Shown: positions 1-5,134 of the stretch, one piece after another | Layout of the letters: each line of letters opens with the position of its first letter | How positions within the stretch are numbered: the first letter of the stretch is position 1 | DNA from: Deinococcus sp. Leaf326 | GTDB lineage: Bacteria > Deinococcota > Deinococci > Deinococcales > Deinococcaceae | Assembly: GCF_001424185.1 (NCBI RefSeq) | Contig: NZ_LMOM01000071.1 | Location: 1-5,449 of the forward strand | Reading direction: 5' to 3' | DNA length: 5,449 bases | Notes under the pieces: model-generated | The model's database searches: none | Told to the model about the DNA's origin: nothing | What the model saw: only the letters and a program-made list of their open reading frames with translations | Translations under genes and position numbers: made by a program

Positions 1-72
1 CGCCAGCGTCGCCATTCCACCCTGGGCGACTTGACGCCCCACGAGTTCGAACGGCAAGCTACGGCCGCTTAA
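1..72 (+). CDS. IS3-family transposase (OrfB, integrase-like), C-terminal end only
   Basis: The first 24 codons of the window are open in frame 1 and end in TAA at 70-72. They encode RRHSTLGDLTPHEFE plus a short tail. The pattern RRHS-x-LG-x-x-(S/T)P-x-x-(F/Y)E is the conserved C-terminus of the DDE integrase-like OrfB transposase of IS3-family elements, which catalyses excision and insertion of the element. Only about 23 residues are visible; the catalytic core and OrfA lie left of the window, so completeness cannot be judged. It is the only gene on the plus strand and converges with the phage operon that ends at 133. Family assignment is firm; the subgroup is not determinable from this piece. 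Confidence 0.85.
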   Translation, partial: RQRRHSTLGDLTPHEFERQATAA

Positions 73-83
73 CTTCAGCTACG

Positions 84-102
84 CAATATCGGGGCAAACC
101 CA
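84..102 (+). repeat. Probable right terminal inverted repeat of the IS3-family element
   Basis: Read on the minus strand this is TGGGTTTGCCCCGATATTG. It begins with TGG and has a CCCC block, as the outer ends of several IS3-family elements do, and it lies 12-30 bases after the transposase stop, the usual distance. The left end is outside the window, so neither the inverted match nor the target duplication can be confirmed. The exact outer boundary (about 102) is an inference. Confidence 0.5.
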
Positions 103-132
103 ACCCCCCATCCCCACCTCTGAGGCCAAACG

Positions 133-180
133 AAAAAAGCCCCACCCTGCCCAGGTCGAAGCCAGGGCGGGATGGGGCTT
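133..180 (-). terminator. Rho-independent terminator closing the minus-strand operon
   Basis: The two arms, 137-152 and 165-180, form a 16-position stem with one mismatch and one G-U pair around a 12-base loop. On the minus strand the stem ends in GGGGCTT and runs into a T tract (the A run at 133-138). On the plus strand the stem is followed by CTCATTC, so it is directional for the minus strand. It lies 58 bases past the stop of the last gene (238-564) and is the only convincing terminator in the window. It probably ends the whole late transcript and also shields it from the convergent insertion sequence. Confidence 0.9.
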
Positions 181-237
181 CTCATTCAGGGCAACGCTCC
201 TCCGAACGAGGAACACAGCATAAGCCTTGCTGGACAG

Positions 238-564
238 TCAATTCAGATATTCACTCCGGTACATCCGGTCCTCCCACTCCAAGTGATCCAGCATGGTATC
301 GAGCCGCAGCAGCACCTCAGCACGTCGACGTTCCAGGAAGGCCGGTGAGGAACCCGTGTCGTTCCAATATCGATCCATCACATGACGAGCGGCGGCCCGA
401 AGCTCATCACTCGTGACGTGCGCGGCGAGAGCGGCCTTAGCGATACGCTCCAAGCGCACCAGGCCTTCAACGACCGCGAAGGAACCAAAGACCTCATCGT
501 CCTGTAGCTCCGTTAAAGCCTCGAGGAATGGCCCATCCATACTGGGAAATGCTGCCAGATTCAC
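238..564 (-). CDS. Hypothetical small acidic helical protein, last gene of the operon
   Basis: I do not recognise this 108-residue protein. It starts at GTG 564-562, 24 bases after the stop of the upstream membrane gene, with AGAGG about 10 bases ahead. An ATG at 540-538 (residue 9) has no visible Shine-Dalgarno. The sequence is predicted mostly helical, with an Ala/Leu/Arg/Glu-rich centre and an aromatic, acidic end (LEWEDRMYRSEYLN). There are no membrane segments, signal peptide or cysteines. Codon use is unlike the neighbours: many codons end in A or T (TTT, AGT, GAT, GCA, TTA, CTA), whereas the phage genes end almost always in G or C. This suggests a host gene or a later-acquired 'moron' at the edge of the phage module. 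It is followed by the strong terminator at 180-133. Confidence 0.7.
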   Translation of the reverse strand: MNLAAFPSMDGPFLEALTELQDDEVFGSFAVVEGLVRLERIAKAALAAHVTSDELRAAARHVMDRYWNDTGSSPAFLERRRAEVLLRLDTMLDHLEWEDRMYRSEYLN

Positions 565-588
565 AGGTCTGGCGCCTCTGGGTTTTTC

Positions 589-1362
589 TTAGGGCGTTGG
601 CGCGGGCGCCGGCTTCGGCGGCTTGATCACGGCCCGGTACAGATCCTCCAAGCCGCGCACCACGATGCCGTAGACCACTGGTGCTAGCGGCCGCAGCCAC
701 AAGGGCAGCCGGGGCACCACATACCGGTCCCAGGCCACCCCGAACAGCAGCCCGACCAGGCGCTCAGCGTTGCCGTCCTGCAGCAGCGGCGCCCCGGCCA
801 CCACCGCCTTCGAGACGATCCCCAGCAGCGTGGTGCCCAGCGGGTCCAGCCAGGCCGGCGCCGGACGCGAGAGCGGCACGTCTTCGTACACCCCGGTCTG
901 CGCCACGTCGGTGGCCGTCATCGGCCGCAGTTCCTCGGTCACTGGGGCAGGCGCAGGTAGAGGCCCCGCAGGGACCACCGGGGCGACCGGCAGCTGCGCC
1001 TGGGCCAGTTGCCCCATCAGGTCCAGCAACACGTCCGGCGCCACCCCCTTCGCCCTGGCCTGTTCCCGCCGATACGCCATCCACCCAGACGCGACGGCGG
1101 CCAGCACCAGCCCCAGCGCCAACCCGGACCACGGCCGGGGCAGCTCGATGCCTGCCCGGCTTGCCACGCCCGAGAGCATCAACGCCCCCAGGCCAGCACC
1201 CAGGCCCAGGCTCAACAGGATGACCGCGCCCCCCTGCACCACGCGCCCAGCCTTCGCCAGCACGACCTTCAGCAGCTCAATCAACGCGATCTGCATGAAC
1301 ACGAACGCGACCAGGAACAGCAGTCCCGGCAATCCCAGCCCGGAGATCAGTTGTAACTCCAT
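589..1362 (-). CDS. Membrane protein with three N-terminal helices and Pro-rich linker; possible holin-like lysis protein
   Basis: The start is ATG 1362-1360, with AGGAAGG seven bases ahead. It shares one base with the previous stop (TGATG), so the much longer upstream open frame should be ignored. The 257-residue product has hydrophobic segments near residues 10-35, 43-66 and 78-97, then a basic stretch (YRREQARAK), a Pro/Ala-rich linker at about 124-142, and a second half with amphipathic or hydrophobic helices at about 172-192, 200-216 and 224-240. It ends in PKPAPAPTP. The short three-helix front is the layout of many phage holins, which collapse the inner membrane at lysis, but the C-terminal half is far longer than in any holin I know. 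Position directly after the endolysin supports a lysis or envelope role. It could also be an unrelated phage membrane protein. Confidence 0.8.
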   Translation of the reverse strand: MELQLISGLGLPGLLFLVAFVFMQIALIELLKVVLAKAGRVVQGGAVILLSLGLGAGLGALMLSGVASRAGIELPRPWSGLALGLVLAAVASGWMAYRREQARAKGVAPDVLLDLMGQLAQAQLPVAPVVPAGPLPAPAPVTEELRPMTATDVAQTGVYEDVPLSRPAPAWLDPLGTTLLGIVSKAVVAGAPLLQDGNAERLVGLLFGVAWDRYVVPRLPLWLRPLAPVVYGIVVRGLEDLYRAVIKPPKPAPAPTP

Positions 1363-1526
1363 CACAGCACCTTCCTTTCGTCTTGGCGTTCCTTGGGAAC
1401 GATCACGACCTTCGGCCGTCCCTGGGCATTGACCCGCAGGTGACCGTCCGCCGTCACGGGGATGCTCAGCACTTGAGAGGTGTCGACCACCCCATTGATG
1501 TCCTCCGGGTGGACCCACACCGTCAC
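1362..1526 (-). CDS. 54-residue ORF: coupled small protein or detached C-terminal domain of the endolysin
   Basis: This frame begins with a GTG overlapping the endolysin stop (GTGA at 1526-1523) and ends in a TGA overlapping the next ATG (TGATG). The product, MTVWVHPEDINGVVDTSQVL onwards, looks like a compact beta-rich unit (strands around SIPVTADGHLRVN and PKVVIVPKE) with no cysteines or membrane segment. I do not recognise it. Two readings are possible. It may be an independent, translationally coupled small gene, although only a weak GGGA lies before the GTG. Or it may be the C-terminal domain of the endolysin: the endolysin ends in a Pro-rich linker, and this frame joins it through a run of seven C's at which one added base would fuse the two. 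The second reading explains the linker better. Confidence 0.6.
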   Translation of the reverse strand: MTVWVHPEDINGVVDTSQVLSIPVTADGHLRVNAQGRPKVVIVPKERQDERKVL

Positions 1527-2161
1527 GTTCCCGGCAGGGGGGGAGCGACTGGCGTGGGCACCGGCTGCGGCGCAGGGGTGGGCTGCCCCTTGCCCATCGC
1601 GTCCTGCCAGCTCGGCACTGTCGTCCCCGGCAGCGGGTCGGTAAGCTGAAAATGCATGCCATCCGTCTCCGACCAGCGCCCACCCCAGGTCCAGCCGCAC
1701 TCCTCCATGCAGCGGACAAAGTCGCGGTCGATCTGCATCTGCGCCGCCGGGATGCCGTAACGGTTGGTGGCCTGGTCGAAGTCCAGTGCCAATCCCCAGG
1801 CGTGCACGCTCAGGGCGTTCTGAGGATTCCAGAGGATGTGGCGACCCATGAACGCGCCGTCGTAAGTGTGCAGCCGGGTGTGCAGTCCCCAGCGCCGCAC
1901 CTCGGCCCAAGTAGCGACGAGGTGCTCGGCTGCAATGCGGTGCACCGTTACGGCGACCGTCTGCCCGGCGTAGCGGGGCCAGCCCGGCAGGCGGGCGATG
2001 GGGACCCGCACGAGGTGGCTGCGCGCCCAGGTCGGGTCAGGGACGAAGGCACCGTGCTGGGCGGCGGGCACCTCACGGGGACCGCGCGGGTCACCCAACA
2101 CGCGCATCAGCTCGGATTGGGCCGGACGGGCGCGGATCGAGTTGGCAAAGTCGAAGTTCAC
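1523..2161 (-). CDS. Phage endolysin, M15-family (VanY-like) zinc D-Ala-D-Ala / L-Ala-D-Glu peptidase
   Basis: The product is a zinc peptidase expected to cut peptidoglycan stem or cross-bridge peptides during lysis. The start is GTG 2161-2159, with AGGAGG five bases ahead and a GTGA overlap with the previous stop. In 212 residues it carries the M15 hallmarks: SVHAWGLALDFD at 118-129, giving zinc ligands His120 and Asp127, and DGMHFQ at 167-172, giving Asp167 as candidate catalytic base and His170 as third zinc ligand. Arg107 in GRHIL lies where these enzymes usually have a conserved Arg. There is no signal peptide, so export would depend on a holin. The catalytic domain ends near 185 and is followed by a Pro-rich linker (QPTPAPQPVPTPVAPP) that leads nowhere: the frame stops eight residues after a seven-C run. 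Usual homologues carry another domain after such a linker, so a frame lesion is suspected. Confidence 0.88.
   Translation of the reverse strand: MNFDFANSIRARPAQSELMRVLGDPRGPREVPAAQHGAFVPDPTWARSHLVRVPIARLPGWPRYAGQTVAVTVHRIAAEHLVATWAEVRRWGLHTRLHTYDGAFMGRHILWNPQNALSVHAWGLALDFDQATNRYGIPAAQMQIDRDFVRCMEECGWTWGGRWSETDGMHFQLTDPLPGTTVPSWQDAMGKGQPTPAPQPVPTPVAPPLPGT
1537..1543 (-). other. Seven-C homopolymer (minus strand) at the endolysin frame break
   Basis: On the minus strand the codons run GCT CCC CCC CTG in the endolysin frame. One extra C would give GCT CCC CCC CCT GCC GGG AAC GTG and carry the frame straight into the 54-residue ORF. The tract is not a canonical -1 slippery heptamer, because the base before the C run is T. 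An indel, real or from sequencing, is therefore more likely than programmed frameshifting. Confidence 0.6.
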
Positions 2162-2682
2162 GGTTTCCTCCTGCGCAGACCCAGCTGCGCCTCCAGTTCG
2201 GCCACACGCTCTTCGGCCTGGTCCGCGCGGTCGCTGCAGGCCTCGGTGCGGCGGCGCTCGTCATCGAGCTGTTCGTACACGCTCGGGCGCACGGCCAGCG
2301 CGATCAGGTAGATGGCCCAGCCCACGTACATGACCAGGAACGAGGTCGGCACCCCCGACACCTCGCCCGTGTAGATAGTCCGCATGATCTGCCCGCTGGT
2401 GAAGACGGCGATCAGCAGGCAGATGATCAGGTGCCACCACGGGTGTCCCCGGATCACGAAACCCACGTAGAGGGCAAATCCGCCGATGCCCGCGCGCAGG
2501 TAGAGCGCGTTGGCCTCATCGACCTGGACGCGGCCCATGAACTCCGCCACGTCGACCGGGATGACGAAGTAAGTCGTTACGAGGTAGACCAGCGTGCCCA
2601 GGAGGGCAACCCAGTGCCACCAGAACCAGCCAGCTGGGTGGAGCCACGCGGGGAGTGCCCGCTTACTTGCTACTTTCGACAT
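2158..2682 (-). CDS. Four-helix membrane protein with C-terminal coiled coil, lysis cassette
   Basis: The start is ATG 2682-2680, chosen because AAGGAGG (2698-2692) sits nine bases ahead of it. The GTG at 2691 directly abuts that Shine-Dalgarno and is too close to be used. The 174-residue protein has hydrophobic helices near 19-41, 59-78, 82-99 and 112-132, unusually rich in Trp (GWFWWHW, HPWWH). A charged coiled coil follows from about 134 to 170 (EQLDDERRR, AEERVAELEAQL) and a basic end (RRRKP). It overlaps the preceding holin candidate by 20 bases and the endolysin by four, so all three are translated together. I do not recognise the family. A membrane protein immediately before the endolysin is a plausible holin, antiholin or lysis regulator, but the sequence does not prove which. 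Confidence 0.82.
   Translation of the reverse strand: MSKVASKRALPAWLHPAGWFWWHWVALLGTLVYLVTTYFVIPVDVAEFMGRVQVDEANALYLRAGIGGFALYVGFVIRGHPWWHLIICLLIAVFTSGQIMRTIYTGEVSGVPTSFLVMYVGWAIYLIALAVRPSVYEQLDDERRRTEACSDRADQAEERVAELEAQLGLRRRKP
2162..2172 (-). promoter_or_regulatory. Ribosome binding site of the endolysin gene
   Basis: AGGAGG at 2172-2167 stands five bases before GTG 2161. It fixes the GTG start of the endolysin and lies in the last codons of the upstream membrane protein gene, so the two genes are coupled. Confidence 0.75.
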
Positions 2683-3073
2683 CAGAATCACCCTCCTTTC
2701 GCTCCTGCACGACGATTTTGAAACCGAGCTTGTTCTCGGAGAAGAACGCGATGGCCTGTGCGGTGGCCTGGGGAATCCACTGCCCGAGCAGGGGACCGAC
2801 GGCCGCGCCCCCGATGGAGAGCGCGGCCTGCTTGCCGGGGCCGCGCAGGATGGGCCAGATCTCGGGCAGGGCGATGGCGCAGACCACGCCCCCGACGAGG
2901 CCGCCCAGCATGGTTTCGGTGATCACGACCCACCAGGGCGTGGGGGTTTCGCCGTTTTTGATCTGCCAGCGGCGCTTGCTGGGCAGGCGGCTGGCACTGA
3001 AGACGAGTGCCCAGAACGTGGCCCACAGCAGGGCGGTGTAGTCCAAGCCCGACAGCAGCGGGGTGTGTTCCAT
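2663..3073 (-). CDS. Candidate phage holin with three transmembrane segments
   Basis: The start is ATG 3073-3071, with AGGAG eight bases ahead, 12 bases after the previous stop. The 136-residue protein has hydrophobic segments near 11-29, 46-69 and 83-111, separated by a basic loop (LPSKRRWQIKN) and a short loop with GPGKQ, and a charged tail (QERKEGDSDVESSK). Small size, three helices, Gly-rich second and third helices (LGGLVGGVV, SIGGAAVGPLLG) and a hydrophilic charged end are typical of phage holins. The layout recalls the LydA-type group (a short first helix, then a W-rich turn, then two Gly-rich helices), but that is recognition by eye. Holins form the inner-membrane lesions that release the endolysin, and the endolysin lies two genes downstream. 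A non-holin phage membrane protein remains possible. Confidence 0.8.
   Translation of the reverse strand: MEHTPLLSGLDYTALLWATFWALVFSASRLPSKRRWQIKNGETPTPWWVVITETMLGGLVGGVVCAIALPEIWPILRGPGKQAALSIGGAAVGPLLGQWIPQATAQAIAFFSENKLGFKIVVQERKEGDSDVESSK
2683..2698 (-). promoter_or_regulatory. Ribosome binding site deciding the start of the four-helix membrane protein
   Basis: AAGGAGG at 2698-2692 is nine bases before ATG 2682. The in-frame GTG at 2691 touches it and is therefore rejected as a start. The site lies within the coding end of the holin candidate. Confidence 0.75.
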
Positions 3074-3085
3074 GTCGTCTGCTCC

Positions 3086-3496
3086 TCATTGCGCGCCCCT
3101 GGGGGCCTGCGGGACGGGGTAAGTTTTGCCGCTCGCGGCGTGCCAGCGCACCTCCCAAGTGGGCATGACACCCGAGCCTGGGGGGTAAGGGACGGTGAGG
3201 ACTGGACGCTGGGGCGTGAGCCGGTAGGTGCCCTGCTCGGGCAGCATGCGGCCACTGGCGAGGTTGGACAGGGAGATGCGGGCCTCACCACCCTCGGGGC
3301 AGCCCTCACGCAGCTCGACGACGATGCGGCGCAGGCGGGTGTCGGGGTCGGCCCACATCGGCCAGGAGACGGGGAAGTAGGCGGCTTTGACGAGGCAGAA
3401 GTGGGGAGCGGCAGGGGGGAGCTTGGGCGGGGCCGCTGCGCCCGCACAAAGGGCCAGCCCCAGCGCGAGCGCGGGCAGGAGCGGGAGTTTGAACAT
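3086..3496 (-). CDS. Secreted small protein with signal peptide, function unknown
   Basis: The start is ATG 3496-3494, with GAGG seven bases ahead. The overlapping ATG at 3500 is in another frame. The 136-residue product opens with a classic export signal: basic K3, hydrophobic core at 5-17 (PLLPALALGLALC), then AGAAA with likely signal peptidase I cleavage around residues 20-22. The Cys17 context (LALC) is not a good lipobox. The mature part begins Pro-rich (PPKLPPAAPH), has two cysteines (34 and 66) that could form a disulfide, and looks beta-rich (RRIVVELREG, PTWEVRWHA). It ends PVPQAPRGAQ. I do not recognise it. Sitting just before the holin candidate, it could be an envelope-disrupting lysis protein in a diderm host, or a surface-exposed exclusion protein. 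The sequence supports export but not a function. Confidence 0.78.
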   Translation of the reverse strand: MFKLPLLPALALGLALCAGAAAPPKLPPAAPHFCLVKAAYFPVSWPMWADPDTRLRRIVVELREGCPEGGEARISLSNLASGRMLPEQGTYRLTPQRPVLTVPYPPGSGVMPTWEVRWHAASGKTYPVPQAPRGAQ

Positions 3497-3595
3497 GCAT
3501 GCACCTCGGGGAATTGGGCGGGAATGAAGACCGCCCTAGGCCGGGTGCTGGGGCGGGATAAAGGTCAGGTGAGCCTGTCTCTTTGGGGAGTGGCC
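3497..3595. other. Short gap between the zinc-ribbon-like gene and the secreted-protein gene
   Basis: These 99 bases are the longest break in the operon. They contain an imperfectly placed inverted repeat, GGGCGG (3516-3521) with CCGCCC (3531-3536), around a nine-base loop, close upstream of the Shine-Dalgarno of the secreted protein. There is no T tract on either side, so it is not a convincing terminator. I see no clear -35/-10 pair on the minus strand, so an internal promoter for the lysis genes is possible but not supported. Confidence 0.4.
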
Positions 3596-3793
3596 TCAGC
3601 TCTCCGTGGGGGCCTCGCTGGCCGGGGCGAGCTCGACCACCTGGGGCGCGGCCGCCTGCGGCTGGATGGTGCCGGGGTCGTCGCTCCAGCCGCAGCCGCC
3701 AGTGGTCGGGTCGCACAGCCAGTAACCGGAGGGCTGCTTCGTGCAGCGTTCAGTGCAGAGGTCGCAGCGTCTAGGAAGGACTGGTCGTGGCAC
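3596..3793 (-). CDS. Small Cys-rich, zinc-ribbon-like phage protein
   Basis: The start is GTG 3793-3791, with AGGAG ten bases ahead. It overlaps the end of the preceding interrupted gene by 23 bases. The 65-residue product has five cysteines in its first half: CDLCTERC (C10, C13, C17), then GYWLC (C27) and GGCGW (C34). Two Cys pairs separated by a short hairpin with aromatic residues is the pattern of a zinc ribbon, with C10/C13 and C27/C34 the likely ligands. The second half is a low-complexity acidic, Ala/Pro-rich tail (APQVVELAPASEAPTES). I cannot name a family. Small zinc-binding proteins are common in phage genomes, but here it sits between tail and lysis genes rather than among early genes. 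Codon use matches its neighbours, which supports it being a real gene. Confidence 0.7.
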   Translation of the reverse strand: MPRPVLPRRCDLCTERCTKQPSGYWLCDPTTGGCGWSDDPGTIQPQAAAPQVVELAPASEAPTES

Positions 3794-4175
3794 GGTCTCG
3801 GATCTCCTGTTGGTAGGCGAGCAGGCTGGCGGCCTCCTCCTCGATTTCCTGGGCGGCCTGAACCTTCCGCAGGGCCAGGGCGCGGGCGTGCAGGCTGTAC
3901 CGCTCGGCCAGTTCCGCCCCGATCTCGTCCATCTCTGCCCGGTCCGCCGCTCGGGCCTGGGCCGCGGGTAGGGCGGCCTCCAGCTCGGCGTCCGTCGGCT
4001 GGGGAACGGGGAGGGTCCAGGCCGTGAGGTAGACCGCCTCCCCGACCTGGAGGAGCGCGGCGCCCGGGTAGAGTCAGCGCAGCGCCTGGGCCTCCTCGGG
4101 CATCAGCGTGCGGCCCTCCGGCAGCGTGCTGCGCACCTCACGCACGGGCTCGGGCGTGGGGATGTAGTCGATCAT
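3771..4175 (-). pseudogene. Small phage tail-accessory protein (XkdW-like layout), interrupted by an in-frame TGA
   Basis: The start is ATG 4175-4173, overlapping the fibre stop (ATGA). The frame encodes 33 residues ending EEAQALR, meets TGA at 4076-4074, and continues open for 100 more residues to TAG at 3773-3771. Codon use is coding-like on both sides. The second part begins LYPGAALLQVGEAVYLTAWT and LPVPQPTDAELEAAL, then becomes a long helical, coiled-coil-like segment (RALALRKVQAAQEIEEEAAS). The sequence LYPGA, then W, then P-x-PT-x-x-EL resembles the small proteins (XkdW type) that follow tail-fibre genes in many prophages. Their role is not well established, and fibre assembly is a guess. 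No start with an RBS lies just after the TGA; the first ATG is at 3932. A nonsense mutation from TGG or CGA is the simplest reading. UGA followed by C is a leaky context, so readthrough is not excluded. Confidence 0.72.
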
Positions 4176-5134
4176 TGTCCGTACCCCCGATGGACCGTCA
4201 GCAGGCTGTCCACGCCGACCGTGTAGTTCTGATCACACGAGAGGTCGAACCACAGGTTCTGCCAAGCGTGGAGGGGGATCGTCCCAGTCATGGTCACCGT
4301 CTCGTCGCCGCCGCGCAACACGCGCTTGTGGGCCAGGAGTGCGCCCACTCCGAGGCGCTGTGGGGTGGTCGTCAGGACCGCTCCCGCCTGTCCACCCTTC
4401 ACCACGAGTTCGAGGGTGTAGTGGTACAGCCCCGGCCCCAGCTCAGTGTTCCCGCGCGCGCTCTCGGCCGGCTTATAGCTGTGGTCCGGCTGGCCCCGGC
4501 CCGTGTTGTCCATGACAGCGCGGTTGATCGGGAAGCGCGCAGGAAGGCCGCCCGTGACCGGGAAGTCCCCGATCGGGCCAGCAATCATCAGCCCCGTCAG
4601 GTCGGTCGAGGTCAGCGCATAGCCCTTGCCCACGACCAACGGCTGGAAGGCCTCAGCGGTGTCGTAATCCCAGATCAGCTCGCCCGAGCCGGTCGGCTTG
4701 GGAATGACCCACTCGGCGCCGTTATGCGAGATGGTGTCCGTGATCTGGAAGGGCGTGTTGCCTGCGTCCTCGTTGGGGATGTACCACTGGATGGTGCCGG
4801 CGCTGTAGACCGCCGTGCGGATGTAGAGCCAGTAGTACCCGTCCGCGTTCTTGTAGACGCGGAAGCCCATGCTCTCGCCCCGGTTGCTCAGGCGCCGGTT
4901 CCCGTGGACCTCGAGGACCGGCACGATGTCCCCGCCGCGCACCCCGAACGAGGCGAAGATGCGGCTGGTCTGCGTGTTGGCCGTGTTCCCGAAGTCCGAC
5001 TGCCCCGTGATCTGGAAGACCACGCTGGTGCCCTCACCCGGCGAGTTGGGCTCGTTCGGGACGTTGTTCAGGCGGAACGCCCGGTACCAGCTGAAGCCTT
5101 CCAGGCGCTTACCCTTCATCGTGGGGATTTCCAA
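4172..5134 (-). CDS. Phage tail fibre / receptor-binding protein, body of the gene (5' end out of frame)
   Basis: This is the uninterrupted part of a distal tail protein. From TTG 5134 it is 320 residues; an ATG at 5119 (MKGKRLEGF) is an alternative, and neither has a good Shine-Dalgarno. The first ~115 residues look like a beta-sheet attachment domain rich in aromatic and Asn/Gly turns (SWYRAFRL, GFRVYKNADGYYWLYIRT). The middle is variable. The last ~90 (GPGLYHYTLELVV, ETVTMTGTIPLHAWQNLWFD, YTVGVDSLLTVHRGYGQ) have the strand pattern of a C1q/TNF-like or knob-type trimeric head that contacts the host surface. A heptad-like stretch encoded in the same frame just upstream (VANEAKLDNHDGRLSALE) would be a trimerising coiled coil, so the true start is almost certainly 5205 with one base missing; intact length would be 344. 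Receptor binding is inferred from layout and position. Confidence 0.8.
   Translation of the reverse strand: MEIPTMKGKRLEGFSWYRAFRLNNVPNEPNSPGEGTSVVFQITGQSDFGNTANTQTSRIFASFGVRGGDIVPVLEVHGNRRLSNRGESMGFRVYKNADGYYWLYIRTAVYSAGTIQWYIPNEDAGNTPFQITDTISHNGAEWVIPKPTGSGELIWDYDTAEAFQPLVVGKGYALTSTDLTGLMIAGPIGDFPVTGGLPARFPINRAVMDNTGRGQPDHSYKPAESARGNTELGPGLYHYTLELVVKGGQAGAVLTTTPQRLGVGALLAHKRVLRGGDETVTMTGTIPLHAWQNLWFDLSCDQNYTVGVDSLLTVHRGYGQ

Noticed and set aside
198..212. Small hairpin TCCTC / GAGGA with a five-base loop between the last gene and the terminator
   Set aside because: The stem is only five pairs and no T tract follows on either strand. The real terminator is at 133-180.
1537..1543. Programmed -1 frameshift at the C run
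   Set aside because: The base before the run is T, so the tract does not fit the X-XXY-YYZ slippery pattern in the endolysin frame, and I see no convincing stimulatory structure. An indel is simpler.
589..1719. A 376-residue minus-strand open frame extending well upstream of the membrane protein
   Set aside because: The part before 1362 is an Arg/Gly-rich out-of-frame translation of the endolysin. The ATG at 1362 has a good Shine-Dalgarno and is coupled to the preceding stop.
1362..1910. A single 182-residue minus-strand gene covering this frame
   Set aside because: Only the part after about 1540 looks coding; the earlier part is an out-of-frame reading of the endolysin.
1652..2311. A 219-residue plus-strand open frame
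   Set aside because: It is antisense to the M15 endolysin, whose catalytic motifs fix the coding strand.
3516..3536. Inverted repeat GGGCGG / CCGCCC as an internal terminator
   Set aside because: It has six pairs and no T run, and sits just upstream of an RBS in an otherwise continuous operon.
2594..4027. A 477-residue plus-strand open frame
   Set aside because: It is antisense to five well-supported minus-strand genes with RBSs and overlaps. Its translation is low-complexity Gly/Arg/Pro and resembles no family, as expected for a shadow in GC-rich DNA.
4030..4076. Selenocysteine insertion at the in-frame TGA
   Set aside because: GC-rich complementarity follows the TGA (GGCGCC palindrome), but there is no specific hairpin and no reason to expect selenocysteine in a small tail-accessory protein.
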